The notes: generated by a model from the sequence alone, not told the origin. A stretch of 64,000 nucleotides of DNA from a bacterium (GCA_905221115.1 CAJNBX010000001.1:186001-250000); one strand, 5' to 3'; shown: positions 10,648-20,700, counted from the first letter of the stretch. Translations and numbers: made by a program.

Positions 10648-12921
10648 ATGCGCTTTAATCAATTCAGCTATTTATCACTTCCAAGAGATACTATTTTATA
10701 TGAATTAAAAAAGTATGGATTTGATTTTCCATCTGAGTCAACAAATAAAAAGATGTTGGAATCTTTTCTAAGTTGTTTCTTTTTCACTTATCAAGACACC
10801 AACTACCCACTTTCCATCCTAGCAGCTGATAAAAAAACAGACCTGCTGACATTTTTTCAATCAGAAGATGAACTGACAGCAGATATTTTTTATACTGTTG
10901 CTTTTCAACTTTTAGGCTTTTCTTATTTGGTTGACTTCGAAGATAGTGACGTTTTTCGTAAAGAGACTGGATTTCCTATTATATATGGTGACTTGATTGA
11001 AAATCTCTATCAGTTACTCAATACTCGCACCAAAAAGGGAAATACTCTTATCGACCAACTTGTTAGTGATGGTCTTATTCCGGAGGATAATGACTACCAC
11101 TACTTTAACGGCAAGAGTTTAGCAACTTTTTCCAGCCATGATGTTATTCGAGAAGTGGTCTACGTTGAATCTCGTGTCGATACTGACCAAAAAGGTCTAC
11201 CAGACTTAGTCAAGGTTAGCATTATTCGTCCACGTTATGAGGGACAAATCCCTGCCATCATGACAGCCAGTCCTTACCATCAGGGAACAAATGACAAGGC
11301 AAGCGATAAGGCTCTCTACAAGATGGAGGGCGAGCTTGAGGTTAAACCTGCTCATAAGATTGAACTAGAGGAACCTCAACTCAATCTCGTCCAACCTCAA
11401 GGCCAAGCTGAGCTTGTGTCAGAAGCTGAGGAAAAGCTAAGTCACATCCACTCTAGCTATACACTCAACGACTACTTCCTCCCACGAGGTTTTGCCAATC
11501 TCTATGTTTCAGGTGTTGGTACCAAAGATTCTACTGGTTTCATGACTAATGGCGACTACCAACAAATTGAGGCTTATAAAAATGTCATCGATTGGCTTAA
11601 TGGCCGTTGCCGTGCCTTTACCGACCATACGCGCCAGCGTCAAGTCAAGGCTGACTGGTCAAATGGAAAAGTAGCCACAACTGGACTTTCCTATCTAGGT
11701 ACCATGTCAAATGGTCTTGCTACTACAGGTGTCGATGGCTTAGAGGTTATCATCGCCGAAGCTGGTATCTCCTCATGGTACAACTACTATCGTGAAAACG
11801 GTCTGGTGACTAGCCCAGGTGGCTATCCAGGTGAGGACTTTGACTCCCTTGCTGAGTTAACCTATTCTCGTAATCTCTTGGCTGGCGACTATATCCGTGG
11901 CAATGAAGCTCACCAAGCTGACTTAGAAAAAGTAAAAGAACAACTGGATCGCAAGTCTGGTGACTATAACCAGTTTTGGCATGACCGCAACTATCTGCTC
12001 AATGCTGATAAAGTAAAGGCAGAGGTTGTCTTTACCCACGGTTCACAGGATTGGAATGTCAAACCACTTCATGTTTACCAGATGTTCCATGCTCTACCTA
12101 CTCATATAAACAAGCACCTCTTTTTCCATAATGGTGCCCATGTTTATATGAATAACTGGCAGTCCATTGACTTCCGTGAGTCCATGAATGCCTTATTGAC
12201 TAAGAAATTATTGGGACAAGATACAGATTTCAAACTTCCTACTGTTATCTGGCAGGACAATACAGCCCCTCAGACTTGGTTATCACTTGATAACTTCGGT
12301 GGGCAAGAAAACTTTGAAACCTTCTCACTTGGTCAAGAAGAGAAAGTCATTCAAAACCAGTACCCAGATAAGGATTTTGAGCGCTATGGTAAGACATACC
12401 AGACCTTCAATACAGAACTCTATCAAGGAAAAACCAATCAGATTACTATTGACCTTCCTGTGTCCAAAGATCTTCACTTGAACGGTCGCGCTCAGCTTAA
12501 TCTTCGTATCAAATCCAGTACAAACAAGGGGCTCTTATCAGCCCAACTGCTAGAACTTGGACAAAAGAAATACCTACAACCTTATTCAGCTGTTTTAAGT
12601 GCTAAAACCATTGATAATGGACGCTACCACATGTTGGAAAATCTCTGTGAATTACCATTTAGACCAGAGGCACAACGAGTCGTGACAAAAGGTTACCTTA
12701 ATTTACAGAATAGAAATGATTTACTGTTAGTAGAGGATATTACTGCAGATGAATGGATGGATGTGCAATTTGAACTGCAGCCAACTATTTACAAGTTAAA
12801 AGAAGGAGATACTCTCCGTCTAGTCCTTTATACTACTGACTTTGAAATCACCATCCGTGACAATACCGCTTACCAGCTGACTGTTGATCTTGAACAGTCT
12901 ACACTTATCCTACCTCACTAA
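10648..12921 (+). CDS. pepX: Xaa-Pro dipeptidyl-peptidase (PepX)
   Basis: Cytoplasmic serine peptidase of family S15 that removes X-Pro dipeptides from peptides, used in casein- or host-derived peptide nutrition. 757 aa, the usual length. An N-terminal dimerisation domain (about 1-150) is followed by the alpha/beta-hydrolase core. The nucleophile Ser348 is in [10 protein letters not shown], the Asp in [10 protein letters not shown], and the His in [12 protein letters not shown]-terminal jelly-roll domain follows (about 560-757). Strong ribosome site AAGGAGG. The regulator that follows begins 18 nt later, probably co-transcribed. Confidence 0.97.
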   Translation: MRFNQFSYLSLPRDTILYELKKYGFDFPSESTNKKMLESFLSCFFFTYQDTNYPLSILAADKKTDLLTFFQSEDELTADIFYTVAFQLLGFSYLVDFEDSDVFRKETGFPIIYGDLIENLYQLLNTRTKKGNTLIDQLVSDGLIPEDNDYHYFNGKSLATFSSHDVIREVVYVESRVDTDQKGLPDLVKVSIIRPRYEGQIPAIMTASPYHQGTNDKASDKALYKMEGELEVKPAHKIELEEPQLNLVQPQGQAELVSEAEEKLSHIHSSYTLNDYFLPRGFANLYVSGVGTKDSTGFMTNGDYQQIEAYKNVIDWLNGRCRAFTDHTRQRQVKADWSNGKVATTGLSYLGTMSNGLATTGVDGLEVIIAEAGISSWYNYYRENGLVTSPGGYPGEDFDSLAELTYSRNLLAGDYIRGNEAHQADLEKVKEQLDRKSGDYNQFWHDRNYLLNADKVKAEVVFTHGSQDWNVKPLHVYQMFHALPTHINKHLFFHNGAHVYMNNWQSIDFRESMNALLTKKLLGQDTDFKLPTVIWQDNTAPQTWLSLDNFGGQENFETFSLGQEEKVIQNQYPDKDFERYGKTYQTFNTELYQGKTNQITIDLPVSKDLHLNGRAQLNLRIKSSTNKGLLSAQLLELGQKKYLQPYSAVLSAKTIDNGRYHMLENLCELPFRPEAQRVVTKGYLNLQNRNDLLLVEDITADEWMDVQFELQPTIYKLKEGDTLRLVLYTTDFEITIRDNTAYQLTVDLEQSTLILPH

Positions 12922-12939
12922 AAAAGGAGTTAAATTATT

Positions 12940-13410
12940 ATGAATAAATCTGAACATCGACACCAACTCATACGAGCTCTTGTAACGAAAAATAAGATTC
13001 ACACACAAGCTGAGTTGCAATCTCTTCTTGCTGATAATGATATTCAAGTTACACAAGCGACACTTTCGAGGGATATTAAAAGTATGAACCTCTCAAAAGT
13101 ACGAGAAGAAGATAACTCTTACTACGTGCTCAATACAGGTTCTATCTCAAAATGGGAAAAACGTCTCGAACTCTACATGGAAGATGCCCTTGTCTTGATG
13201 CGCCCAGTTCAACACCAAGTCCTACTAAAAACCCTTCCTGGACTGGCTCAATCCTTTGGTTCTATCATTGATGCTTTGAGTTTCCCTGACGCTATAGCTA
13301 CCCTCTGTGGCGATGATGTCTGCCTTGTCATCTGTGAAGATGCAGAGGCAGCCCAACATTGCTTTGAAGAGCTGAAACGGTTCGCCCCACCATTTTTCTT
13401 TGGTGAATAA
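12940..13410 (+). CDS. ArgR/AhrC-family arginine repressor
   Basis: DNA-binding regulator of arginine metabolism genes. 156 aa. The N-terminal winged helix (about 1-70) has the family helix TQATLSRDIKSMNLSKV. The C-terminal hexamerisation and arginine-binding domain has ALSFPDAIATLCGDDVCLVI, where the GDD doublet is the usual arginine-contact site. Streptococci carry several paralogues and I cannot tell which this is. It sits 18 nt behind pepX with AAAGGAG, so it may be read through from that promoter. The ending FFFGE is a family variation. Confidence 0.9.
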   Translation: MNKSEHRHQLIRALVTKNKIHTQAELQSLLADNDIQVTQATLSRDIKSMNLSKVREEDNSYYVLNTGSISKWEKRLELYMEDALVLMRPVQHQVLLKTLPGLAQSFGSIIDALSFPDAIATLCGDDVCLVICEDAEAAQHCFEELKRFAPPFFFGE

Positions 13411-13572
13411 ATAGAAACTGAACTCAAAAACTGCAGAACTCTCAAAATTTTAAACAGTAGTAAATTGATGTCAGCTAACATCTAGCGAATACAATAGCTG
13501 ATTCCTACTGAAAAGTGAGCTATGCAGTTTAATAAAACAAAAAAGAGAAATCTGTCTTATACAGTACAAAAG

Positions 13573-13627
13573 CTCCCCCTATAGTTTCTAGTGAAACACA
13601 AACATTCACTAGAAACTATAGGGGGAG
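13573..13627. repeat. Perfect 23-bp inverted repeat with 9-nt loop
   Basis: Left arm 13573-13595 and right arm 13605-13627 are exact reverse complements (CTCCCCCTATAG... at the outside), separated by acacaaaca. It lies between the convergent argR-like gene and ftsK. On the minus strand it is followed by only CTTTT, so if it is a terminator it is an unusually long-stemmed one with a short U run. It could also be a miniature mobile element. Confidence 0.8.
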
Positions 13628-13669
13628 TCTTCATATATCTAAAAGAAATTCTAAACCTGTTTCAGCTTG

Positions 13670-13771
13670 ATATAGTGTTTGAATAAAATGTGAACAAATT
13701 TATTAGGGAATTCAAATCAATTTCATGCTTTAAAAGTCGTTTCGTACTATTTTAGATTCAATTAATTATAC
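13670..13771. repeat. Degenerate RUP-like element
   Basis: Starts TATAGTGTTTGA and continues with GAACAAATT and CGTACTATTTTAGATT in the same order as the element at 4175-4263. The terminal repeats are eroded, so the exact ends are uncertain. The rest of the gap (13411-13572 and 13772-13841) holds no gene I can recognise. Confidence 0.4.
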
Positions 13772-13841
13772 ATCATAGATAATCCGCTTCAAAAATCTCT
13801 TCAAATCACGTCAGGTTCACATTCCCGTATAAGAGAGAAAT

Positions 13842-16145
13842 TTATTGTTGCAATACTTTTCTTGGTTTGGTACCTTCAGCTGGACCGATGACACCTGCCA
13901 TCTCCAATTCTTCCATGAGGCGGGTCGCACGGTTAAATCCAACTGATAAACGACGCTGAATCATGGACGCACTGGCTTTCTGCGTCTCGATGACTAAAGC
14001 TTTAGCTTCTTCAAAAAGCGGATCCCCACCAGATTCACCATCTGAAAATTCACCTTCATTTTCAGAAACCTCACCTGGATCAAAACTCTCATCGTAATCC
14101 GCATCCGCCTGAGCCTTGATGAAGTTTACGATACGTTCGACATCATCATCCGAGATAAAGGATCCTTGCAAGCGAACTGGATGATTTTCATCAATCGGTT
14201 TAAAGAGCATATCTCCTCGACCAAGCAGTTTTTCTGCTCCATTCTCATCCAAAATCGTACGGGAGTCTGTCCCTGATGAAACTGCGAAAGCGACACGAGA
14301 AGGAACATTGGCCTTAATCAGACCAGAGATGACATCAACGGATGGACGCTGGGTTGCAAGAATCATGTGGATACCTGCAGCACGTGCCTTCTGTCCAAGA
14401 CGAATAATGGCATCTTCCACTTCCTTGCTGGCCACCATCATGAGATCAGCCAACTCATCCACAATCACAACAATGAGCGGTAGCGGAATCTGCTTGTACT
14501 CAGACTGGGCATTGAACTCTTCTACCTTGGCATTAAAGCCTGCAATGTTACGAACTCCCACCTTGGCAAAGAGTTCATAACGATTTTCCATTTCATTCAC
14601 AACTTTTTGCAGAGCCTTGCTAGCCTTACGTGGATTGGTCACGACTGGAATCAAGAGGTGAGGAATATCATTGTAAACAGATAGCTCAACCATCTTGGGA
14701 TCGACCATCATAAATTTAACTTGATCGGGTCTCGCCTTCATCAAAATGCTAGCGATAATGCCGTTAACAGCTACTGACTTTCCAGAACCCGTCGAACCTG
14801 CGACTAGCAAGTGGGGCATTTTAGAAAGGTCAAAAGCTCTTGCGGTGCCATTAACCGCCTTTCCTAAAGGAATTTCCAAGAGATTTTCTGCTTTCGTTTG
14901 AGATTGTTCCCAAAGTTCTCGGAAAGACACAGTCGCAATCTCAGAGTTAGGCACCTCAATTCCAACAAGGGATTTCCCAGGGATTGGTGCTTCGATTCGG
15001 ACATCCTTGGCCGCCAAGGCTAGAGCGAGGTCATCTGCGAGATTGGAAATGCGGTTGACCCGTACTCCAACTGCTGGCTTGACTTCATACTTGGTCACGG
15101 ATGGCCCAATTTCAGCCCGTTCAACCGTTACCTTGATACCAAAGCTAGCAAAGGTTTCTTCTAGGATTTTGATATTTTCTCGAACAATTTTCTTCTCTTT
15201 CGACTGGTCTTTTGGTTTATCTGGGGCAAAGAGTTGCAAGCTTGGAAGTTTGTATTCAAGGGCTTCTTTTGCTGAAAAATCAACCTGTACGTCTTCATCG
15301 TCAGAGCCATCTTCCTGTTCAGGGAATTCAAGTTCAGCTTGAGGCAGGATGATTTCTGGTTCCACCCACTCTTCTTCTGGAACAGGAGGATTGTCAAGCA
15401 CAACATCATCAGTCAGAATTTCACCCGTTTCCATATCAACAGGAGGCAAATCGAGTAAGGCCTGTTCAGCTTCTTCTTGTTCTAATCTAGCCTCTTCCTC
15501 AGCCTTTTGGCGAGCTTTTTCTTCTTGTTTGACAAAGCGTTCCTCTTTTCGACGCTCATGCCCTTCTCGCCATTTGGCAAAGCCTTTACTGCAAAATTCA
15601 GCAACATCATAGACAGACCAAGAGCTGACTAGGAGAGTCCCAACTAAAATCAAGATAACTCCAATAAAGTAAGTACCGATATTTGAAAAAAGAAAGGCGG
15701 TTGGAATATAAAGAGCGACCCCAATCAAGCCCCCACCAGCAAAACTGGTCGTTCGAAAACCAGTTAAATCCGTCACAACCTGAGCCATGGTTCCTTTTAG
15801 AACGGACTTGTCCAAACTATATTTCCAAACCAAGTAGGCCTCCAAAATCAAGAGCAAGCCTGCAAATATAATGAAAAAGGCAGATAGGAGGCCTTCCTGT
15901 TTTCGTATCCACTTGAAAAAGAAGAGGTAGAGCAGGATACCAAATATTGCCAGATAAGCTAGGCTACCCACCAACAAGCGAATTAAATTGTAAAGGGTTA
16001 TACCTGCAGCCCCTAATTTAAAGGCTGCGAAAATCAATAAAAACGCGATTCCCAACGAAATCAACATTCGTTGAATCGCTTCTTTTCTTTCGAGTTCTGC
16101 TTTAGACGGTCTCCGTCTTGTTTTACTTGTATTCTTGTTTGCCAT
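13842..16145 (-). CDS. ftsK: DNA translocase FtsK/SpoIIIE
   Basis: Septum-located hexameric ATPase that pumps chromosome ends apart and activates dimer resolution. 767 aa. About four N-terminal membrane segments (residues 25-185) are followed by a short acidic and charged linker, then the motor with Walker [16 protein letters not shown], Walker [13 protein letters not shown] and [10 protein letters not shown]. The C-terminal gamma winged helix ([20 protein letters not shown]) reads the orienting DNA sequences. There is no ribosome site beyond AGAAGA, and the -10 lies 6 nt before the ATG, so the message looks leaderless. Confidence 0.96.
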   Translation of the reverse strand: MANKNTSKTRRRPSKAELERKEAIQRMLISLGIAFLLIFAAFKLGAAGITLYNLIRLLVGSLAYLAIFGILLYLFFFKWIRKQEGLLSAFFIIFAGLLLILEAYLVWKYSLDKSVLKGTMAQVVTDLTGFRTTSFAGGGLIGVALYIPTAFLFSNIGTYFIGVILILVGTLLVSSWSVYDVAEFCSKGFAKWREGHERRKEERFVKQEEKARQKAEEEARLEQEEAEQALLDLPPVDMETGEILTDDVVLDNPPVPEEEWVEPEIILPQAELEFPEQEDGSDDEDVQVDFSAKEALEYKLPSLQLFAPDKPKDQSKEKKIVRENIKILEETFASFGIKVTVERAEIGPSVTKYEVKPAVGVRVNRISNLADDLALALAAKDVRIEAPIPGKSLVGIEVPNSEIATVSFRELWEQSQTKAENLLEIPLGKAVNGTARAFDLSKMPHLLVAGSTGSGKSVAVNGIIASILMKARPDQVKFMMVDPKMVELSVYNDIPHLLIPVVTNPRKASKALQKVVNEMENRYELFAKVGVRNIAGFNAKVEEFNAQSEYKQIPLPLIVVIVDELADLMMVASKEVEDAIIRLGQKARAAGIHMILATQRPSVDVISGLIKANVPSRVAFAVSSGTDSRTILDENGAEKLLGRGDMLFKPIDENHPVRLQGSFISDDDVERIVNFIKAQADADYDESFDPGEVSENEGEFSDGESGGDPLFEEAKALVIETQKASASMIQRRLSVGFNRATRLMEELEMAGVIGPAEGTKPRKVLQQ

Positions 16146-16151
16146 TCTTCT

Positions 16152-16162
16152 ATTATACCATA
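16152..16162 (-). promoter_or_regulatory. ftsK promoter, extended -10 next to the start codon
   Basis: The minus strand reads TATGGTATAAT and ends 6 nt before the ATG, so transcription should begin at or within a base or two of the start codon. Confidence 0.7.
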
Positions 16163-16233
16163 TTTCACAGGCATTTCGGAAAGAGAAAAAGACTGCACCA
16201 AACGGTCCAATCTTTTCATTTTCTATCTAAGTT

Positions 16234-18186
16234 TTATGCTTGTGGTTTGCGTAGGTAACCATAGACCACACCACTTACGATTGCTCCTACCAAGACAGAA
16301 ACGAGGTAAAGGAGGGCATTTGAAGTAAGGGCAATCACGAAGATTCCTCCGTGTGGCGCCATGAGTTTGATACCAGTAAGACCAACGAGGCCACCTGCTA
16401 CTGCTGAACCAAGGATGAAGCTTGGGATAGCACGAGCTGGGTCAGCGGCGCCAAATGGAATTGCTCCCTCAGTGATAAATGACAAGCCCATGATGATGTT
16501 TGTCAAACCAGAGTTGCGTTCTTCCTTAGTAAATTTATCTTTGAAAAGAAGGGTTGCGACAAAGATTGCAAGTGGTGGTACCATTCCTCCAGCCATAACT
16601 GCTGCCATAGCTACAGAACCGCCTGAAGAAACAGTCGCTGCAAGTGTACCTGTACCAAAGACATAAGCCGCTTTGTTAACTGGTCCACCCATATCGACAG
16701 CCATCATTCCTCCAAGAACGATACCAAGAAGGACAGCTGAACCTCCTCCAAGACCGCCTAGGAAGTCATTCATAGCAGTGTTGATTGCTGCCATTGGGAT
16801 GTTAACAGCTAGCATAACAAATCCAGTCAAGATTGTTCCAAGAAGTGGCAAGAGAAGGATTGATTTAGCACCTTCAAGTGAACGAGGAACTTTAACGTAT
16901 TTCTTAATAGCAAGAACCAAGGCACCTGCTATAAATCCACCAACAAGGGCACCTAGGAAACCAGATGAGACACCTGCAAGAGTTGAAGTTGCTTCACCAC
17001 CAGCGGCATAAGGAATTTTACCAAAGGCAAAACCTTCTTTAGCAATAGCACCAGCCACGAAACCTGCTACCAAACCTGGTTTTTCAGCAATAGAGTAGGC
17101 AACATAACCTGCAAAGACTGGGAGCATCAAGCCAAAGGCTGCACCACCAATTTTCATGAACATAGAAGCTAGCTCATGATAAGAACCAAGATTTCCAAGG
17201 TTTTCATTTGGCACACCCAAAGCACCGTCAATCAAGAAGGCAAGGGCAATCATGATACCCCCACCGATAACGAATGGCAACATTTGGGACACACCACTCA
17301 TCAAGTGTTTGTAGAAGGCACCACCAAGGCTTTGTTTTTCGTTAGAGACTGTTGCAGCTTTTGCACCATTAGCAGCACGGTAGACTTCAGCATCTCCTGA
17401 AAGAGCCAAGTTAATCAATTCTTCTGTCTTACGGATACCGTCAGCAACTGGACGATTGATTAATGGTTTGCCATCGAAACGATCCATTTCAACTGCCTTG
17501 TCTGCTGCGATGATAACAGCTTTAGCCTTGCGGATATCCTCTGCAGTTAGTTGGTTTCCAACACCGCTAGCTCCGTTGGTTTCGACCTTGATACCAACAC
17601 CCATTTCAGCAGCCACTTTTTGTAGGGTTTCTTGGGCCATGTAAGTGTGGGCAATACCTGTCGTACAAGCTGTAACAGCTACGATAAAGTCACCAGATTC
17701 ATTGGCAGACGCTTGAACAGGCTCCTCAGTTTTTTCTGAAGCTTGGTCAAAAAGTTCAATAACTTGGTCAGCTGACGTTGCTTGACGAAGCTTGTCAGCA
17801 AAACCGTCTTTCATCAAGTATTGAGACAATTCTGCCAAGGCTGCTAAGTGAGTATCATTGGCACCTTCTGGAGCTGCAATCATAAAGAAGAGGTCAGTTG
17901 CTTGCCCATCCAAGCTCTCATAGTCAACACCTTTGTTTGACTTAGCAAAGAGAACTGTCGCCTCTTTGACAGCAGCGTTTTTGCTGTGAGGCATAGCTAT
18001 ACAATCACCCAAACCAGTAGAAGTCAAAGCTTCACGCGCCAAAATACCTTCTTTAAATGTTTCAAAATCTGTCACATAACCGTGATCTACCAAGCTTTTA
18101 ATCATCTCTTCGATGACAGCTGTTTTTTCAGTTGCCTGCAAATCCAGCAACATGACATCTTTTCTCAATAGGTCTTGAATTTTCAT
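16234..18186 (-). CDS. fruA: Fructose PTS transporter, EIIABC
   Basis: Imports fructose and phosphorylates it to fructose 1-phosphate. 650 aa with all three domains fused. EIIA (about 1-150) has the phospho-His in AMPHSKN. EIIB (about 165-270) has the phospho-Cys in AVTACTTGIAHTYMA. EIIC (about 285-645) has roughly ten membrane segments and GGPVNKAAYVFGTG. Its start overlaps the end of fruK by 4 nt. Last gene of fruR-fruK-fruA. Confidence 0.97.
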   Translation of the reverse strand: MKIQDLLRKDVMLLDLQATEKTAVIEEMIKSLVDHGYVTDFETFKEGILAREALTSTGLGDCIAMPHSKNAAVKEATVLFAKSNKGVDYESLDGQATDLFFMIAAPEGANDTHLAALAELSQYLMKDGFADKLRQATSADQVIELFDQASEKTEEPVQASANESGDFIVAVTACTTGIAHTYMAQETLQKVAAEMGVGIKVETNGASGVGNQLTAEDIRKAKAVIIAADKAVEMDRFDGKPLINRPVADGIRKTEELINLALSGDAEVYRAANGAKAATVSNEKQSLGGAFYKHLMSGVSQMLPFVIGGGIMIALAFLIDGALGVPNENLGNLGSYHELASMFMKIGGAAFGLMLPVFAGYVAYSIAEKPGLVAGFVAGAIAKEGFAFGKIPYAAGGEATSTLAGVSSGFLGALVGGFIAGALVLAIKKYVKVPRSLEGAKSILLLPLLGTILTGFVMLAVNIPMAAINTAMNDFLGGLGGGSAVLLGIVLGGMMAVDMGGPVNKAAYVFGTGTLAATVSSGGSVAMAAVMAGGMVPPLAIFVATLLFKDKFTKEERNSGLTNIIMGLSFITEGAIPFGAADPARAIPSFILGSAVAGGLVGLTGIKLMAPHGGIFVIALTSNALLYLVSVLVGAIVSGVVYGYLRKPQA

Positions 18187-19094
18187 CGTTTTTCTACCTC
18201 AACTTTTTCATATGTTTCTTTAATAAATTCCGCTGTTGCCAAGTCATCCGAGAAGGTCGTTGCTGTTCCGCAAGCTACTCCCCATTTGAATGCTTCTACT
18301 GCATCTTTTGATTTGACAAATTCACCTGTAAATCCAGCAACCATAGAGTCACCAGCCCCAACTGAATTTTTAACTGTTCCCTTGATAGGTTTTGCGAAGT
18401 AAGCTCCCTCAGATGTGACAAGGAGGGCACCGTCACCAGCCATAGAGATAATGACGTTTTGGGCACCTTTAGCCAGCAATTCTCGAGCATATTTCTCGAT
18501 TTCATCTAAACTTTCAAGTTTCACTCCAAAGATAGCTCCAAGTTCATGATTGTTTGGTTTGACCAAAAGTGGTTGATAATCCAAACTATCAATCAAGGTC
18601 TGACCTTCAAAGTCACAGACCACTTGAGCACCCGTTTGACGAGTCAAGGCAATCAAATCCTTATAGATGACATTCCCTAAGTTTTTAGCACTTGAACCCG
18701 CAAACACAACTGTATCTTCTGCAGTCAAACTAGACAAAATAGCTTTCAATTCTTCTAACTGAGCTGGTTCCACAGTTGGACCAGTTCCATTGATTTCTGT
18801 TTCTTGGTCTGCTTTAATCTTGACATTAATACGAGTATCTTCTGCTACTTGGACAAAATGTGTCTCGATTTCTTCCTCTGCTAAAGTATCTGTGATAAAT
18901 TTACCAGTAAAACCTCCGATAAATCCAGTCGCTGTATTGGGAATATTCAAGCGTTTCAAGACACGACTGACATTAATTCCTTTCCCCCCAGCAAACTTAT
19001 CATCACTGTCCATACGATTGACACTACCAACTTGGACTTGCTCCAAGCGAACGATATAGTCAATAGATGGATTGAGTGTGACTGTATAAATCAT
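18183..19094 (-). CDS. fruK: 1-phosphofructokinase
   Basis: Converts fructose 1-phosphate, the product of FruA, to fructose 1,6-bisphosphate with ATP. 303 aa, PfkB sugar-kinase family. Seen: N-terminal TLNPSIDYIV, the GGKGINVSRVL motif (about 36-46) for substrate, and the C-terminal anion-hole/catalytic motif NSVGAGDSMVAGF with the base Asp. Overlaps fruR and fruA by 4 nt at each side, so the three are translationally coupled. Confidence 0.96.
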   Translation of the reverse strand: MIYTVTLNPSIDYIVRLEQVQVGSVNRMDSDDKFAGGKGINVSRVLKRLNIPNTATGFIGGFTGKFITDTLAEEEIETHFVQVAEDTRINVKIKADQETEINGTGPTVEPAQLEELKAILSSLTAEDTVVFAGSSAKNLGNVIYKDLIALTRQTGAQVVCDFEGQTLIDSLDYQPLLVKPNNHELGAIFGVKLESLDEIEKYARELLAKGAQNVIISMAGDGALLVTSEGAYFAKPIKGTVKNSVGAGDSMVAGFTGEFVKSKDAVEAFKWGVACGTATTFSDDLATAEFIKETYEKVEVEKR

Positions 19095-19831
19095 ACCTCT
19101 ATTACCTCCGTTTTTTCTTTTATTGTCTGCAAGAGTTCATGCCCTTGACTTGTGATAACAATTGCTCGTTTGAGTGGTGCTACCTTGGCAAAGCAAGTTT
19201 GTCCAATTTTTGATGAATCCACCAAGACATAGGTCTGTTTGGCATTCTCCAAAATAGCACGCTTAACTGCCCCCTCTTCCATATCAGGAGTCGTATAATA
19301 ACCATCGTCCACACCATTCATCCCGATAAAGGCACGGTCAAAGTGTAATTGGTTAATCTGGTTAAGAGCAACACCCCCGATGCTAGCATCCGTCGCCGTC
19401 TTGACGCTTCCTCCAACCATGACAGTCGGAATCTGCTTTTCAACCAACTGAGCTGCATGGTGAATGGAGTTGGTCACGACTGTAACATTCTTATTGACCA
19501 ATTCATGAATCAAAAAGGCTGTCGTTGTTCCAGCATCGATAAAGATGACATCTTGTTCCTTGATGAGAGAGGCTGCCTTCTGAGCAAGCAACTTCTTCTC
19601 TTGAAGGTTTTTGACAGATTTTTCTTGAATGGTTTCTTCTTCCTGTAAGGAGTGGGGGAGTTCTGCTCCACCATGCACGCGACGAAGCTTGTTTTCTGCT
19701 TCCAACTCATCCAAGTCTCTTCGAACCGTTGATTCTGAAGTTTCTAGCAAACTAACTAATTTTTCTAGAGAAACCACATGGTGTTGATTTAACTCCTCTA
19801 AAATCAGTTGCTTCCGCTCTGTTTTTAACAC
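19091..19831 (-). CDS. fruR: DeoR-family regulator of the fructose operon
   Basis: Transcription factor likely sensing fructose 1-phosphate. 246 aa. The N-terminal DeoR helix-turn-helix has the signature SLEKLVSLLETSESTVRRDL (about 21-40). The C-terminal ISOCOT-like sensor domain has FIDAGTTTAFL and TNSIHHA. The start codon is GTG with AGGAGG 8 nt ahead. First gene of the fructose operon, preceded by a promoter, a perfect cre site and CTTTCAAA repeats that could be its own operators. Confidence 0.94.
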   Translation of the reverse strand: MLKTERKQLILEELNQHHVVSLEKLVSLLETSESTVRRDLDELEAENKLRRVHGGAELPHSLQEEETIQEKSVKNLQEKKLLAQKAASLIKEQDVIFIDAGTTTAFLIHELVNKNVTVVTNSIHHAAQLVEKQIPTVMVGGSVKTATDASIGGVALNQINQLHFDRAFIGMNGVDDGYYTTPDMEEGAVKRAILENAKQTYVLVDSSKIGQTCFAKVAPLKRAIVITSQGHELLQTIKEKTEVIEV

Positions 19832-19843
19832 CGAATCACCTCC

Positions 19844-19857
19844 TGTTATCGTTTACA
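19844..19857. promoter_or_regulatory. cre site (CcpA) at fruRKA
   Basis: The minus strand reads TGTAAACGATAACA, matching the cre consensus TGWAANCGNTNWCA at every position. It is located between the -10 (TAGAAT, 19864-19869) and the fruR start, where bound CcpA would block transcription. Confidence 0.85.
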
Positions 19858-19863
19858 CTATTC

Positions 19864-19891
19864 ATTCTATCACACTTCCTTTCAAAGTCAA
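19864..19891 (-). promoter_or_regulatory. fruR-fruK-fruA promoter
   Basis: Minus-strand TTGACT (19886-19891) and TAGAAT (19864-19869) are 16 bp apart, with TG before the -10. CTTTCAAA occurs twice around it (about 19879-19886 and 19909-19917, plus-strand reading), plausible FruR half-sites. Confidence 0.75.
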
Positions 19892-19948
19892 GCATTTTTT
19901 ATCATTTTCTTTCAAATTCTATCATTTTTCTTATTTCCAGAATTTTTA

Positions 19949-19977
19949 TTGCAAGATAAGGGCCTTTATGGTAGACT
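19949..19977 (+). promoter_or_regulatory. tRNA-Ser promoter
   Basis: TTGCAA (19949-19954) and TAGACT (19972-19977) are 17 bp apart, with the extended TATG before the -10. Confidence 0.75.
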
Positions 19978-19992
19978 ATTTGAGTAAGTATT

Positions 19993-20080
19993 GGAAGATT
20001 ACTCAAGAGGCTTAAGAGGCCGTGTTGGAAACGCGGTAGGCGTGTAACAGCGTGCGTGGGTTCGAATCCCATGTCTTCCG
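19993..20080 (+). tRNA. tRNA-Ser (anticodon GGA)
   Basis: 88 nt with the long variable arm of a class II tRNA. The acceptor GGAAGAT pairs with GTCTTCC. The anticodon stem CCGTG/CGCGG encloses the loop TTGGAAA, giving anticodon GGA. The T loop is GTTCGAATC. CCA is not encoded. Confidence 0.96.
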
Positions 20081-20143
20081 TCGAGAATTACCAGAAGCTG
20101 AGCAAAAACTCAATCTCAGTAGAAAATGAAGTAAATCTTCCCA

Positions 20144-20195
20144 CAAAAAAATGCATAGTATCAAGTTTTTTCAACACCTGATATTATGCGTTTTT
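20144..20195. terminator. Bidirectional terminator
   Basis: Stem ATGCATAGTATCA / TGATATTATGCG with A and T runs on both sides. It resembles the ebfC terminator at 37441-37485 (shared GATATTATGCGTTTT). It could end the tRNA-Ser transcript on the plus strand or a minus-strand remnant whose stop is at 20200. Confidence 0.7.
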
Positions 20196-20390
20196 GATTT
20201 TAAAGACTTTTTGCTTGATCCTTTTCATCCTGTTTAACCGCCATTGATTTTAACTCATTACCCACATCTCAAAAAAGATTTAAAATTGTCTTAATCTCCT
20301 TTATTGTGTCGCTTTTGGAGTTTTTTTGGTATAAACTTCTACGCTCATCCTATGGAGCAAGACAGACTCATAGCTTCACACATAATAGAA

Positions 20391-20425
20391 CGAGTATCTC
20401 CATCTGTAGAGATACTCGTTTTTTG
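20391..20425 (+). terminator. Strong terminator, possible end of a small RNA
   Basis: A perfect 10-bp stem (CGAGTATCTC / GAGATACTCG) with an 8-nt loop is followed by TTTTTTG. No protein gene ends here on the plus strand. A TTGGTATAAA box at 20327-20335 could start a transcript of roughly 80 nt. Confidence 0.7.
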
Positions 20426-20469
20426 TTATTTTCTAAGTGTTCTTTTTGACCAGTCCTATACATCATTTT

Positions 20470-20669
20470 TATACTCAACGAAAATCAAAGAGCAAAAAAG
20501 GAAGCTAACCGCAGGTTGCTCAAAGTACAGCTTTGAGATTGCAGATAAAACTGACGAAGTCAGCTCAAAACACTGTTTTGAGGTTGTGGATAGAACTGAC
20601 GAAGTCAGTAACCATATCTACGATAAGGTGAAGCTGACGTGGTTTGAAGAGATTTTCGAAGAGTATTAA
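20470..20669 (+). repeat. BOX element, A-B-B-C form
   Basis: boxA starts at ATACTCAACGAAAATCAAAG. Two boxB copies follow (GACGAAGTCAG occurs at 20549 and 20608), and boxC ends with GACGTGGTTTGAAGAGATTT and GAAGAGTATTA. The long plus-strand reading frame across it is an artefact of the repeat. Confidence 0.93.
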
Positions 20670-20700
20670 GGAGTATAGAATAGTATTTTAACTCCATCCT

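Noticed and set aside
20081..20143. Possible integration site at the 3' end of tRNA-Ser
   Set aside because: I looked for a repeat of the tRNA end and an integrase; only a few bases (ATCTTCC) recur and no recombinase signature is visible.
20304..20669. 121-codon plus-strand frame
   Set aside because: It runs through a small-RNA-like hairpin and then the BOX element; the amino-acid repeats come from boxB copies and there is no ribosome site.
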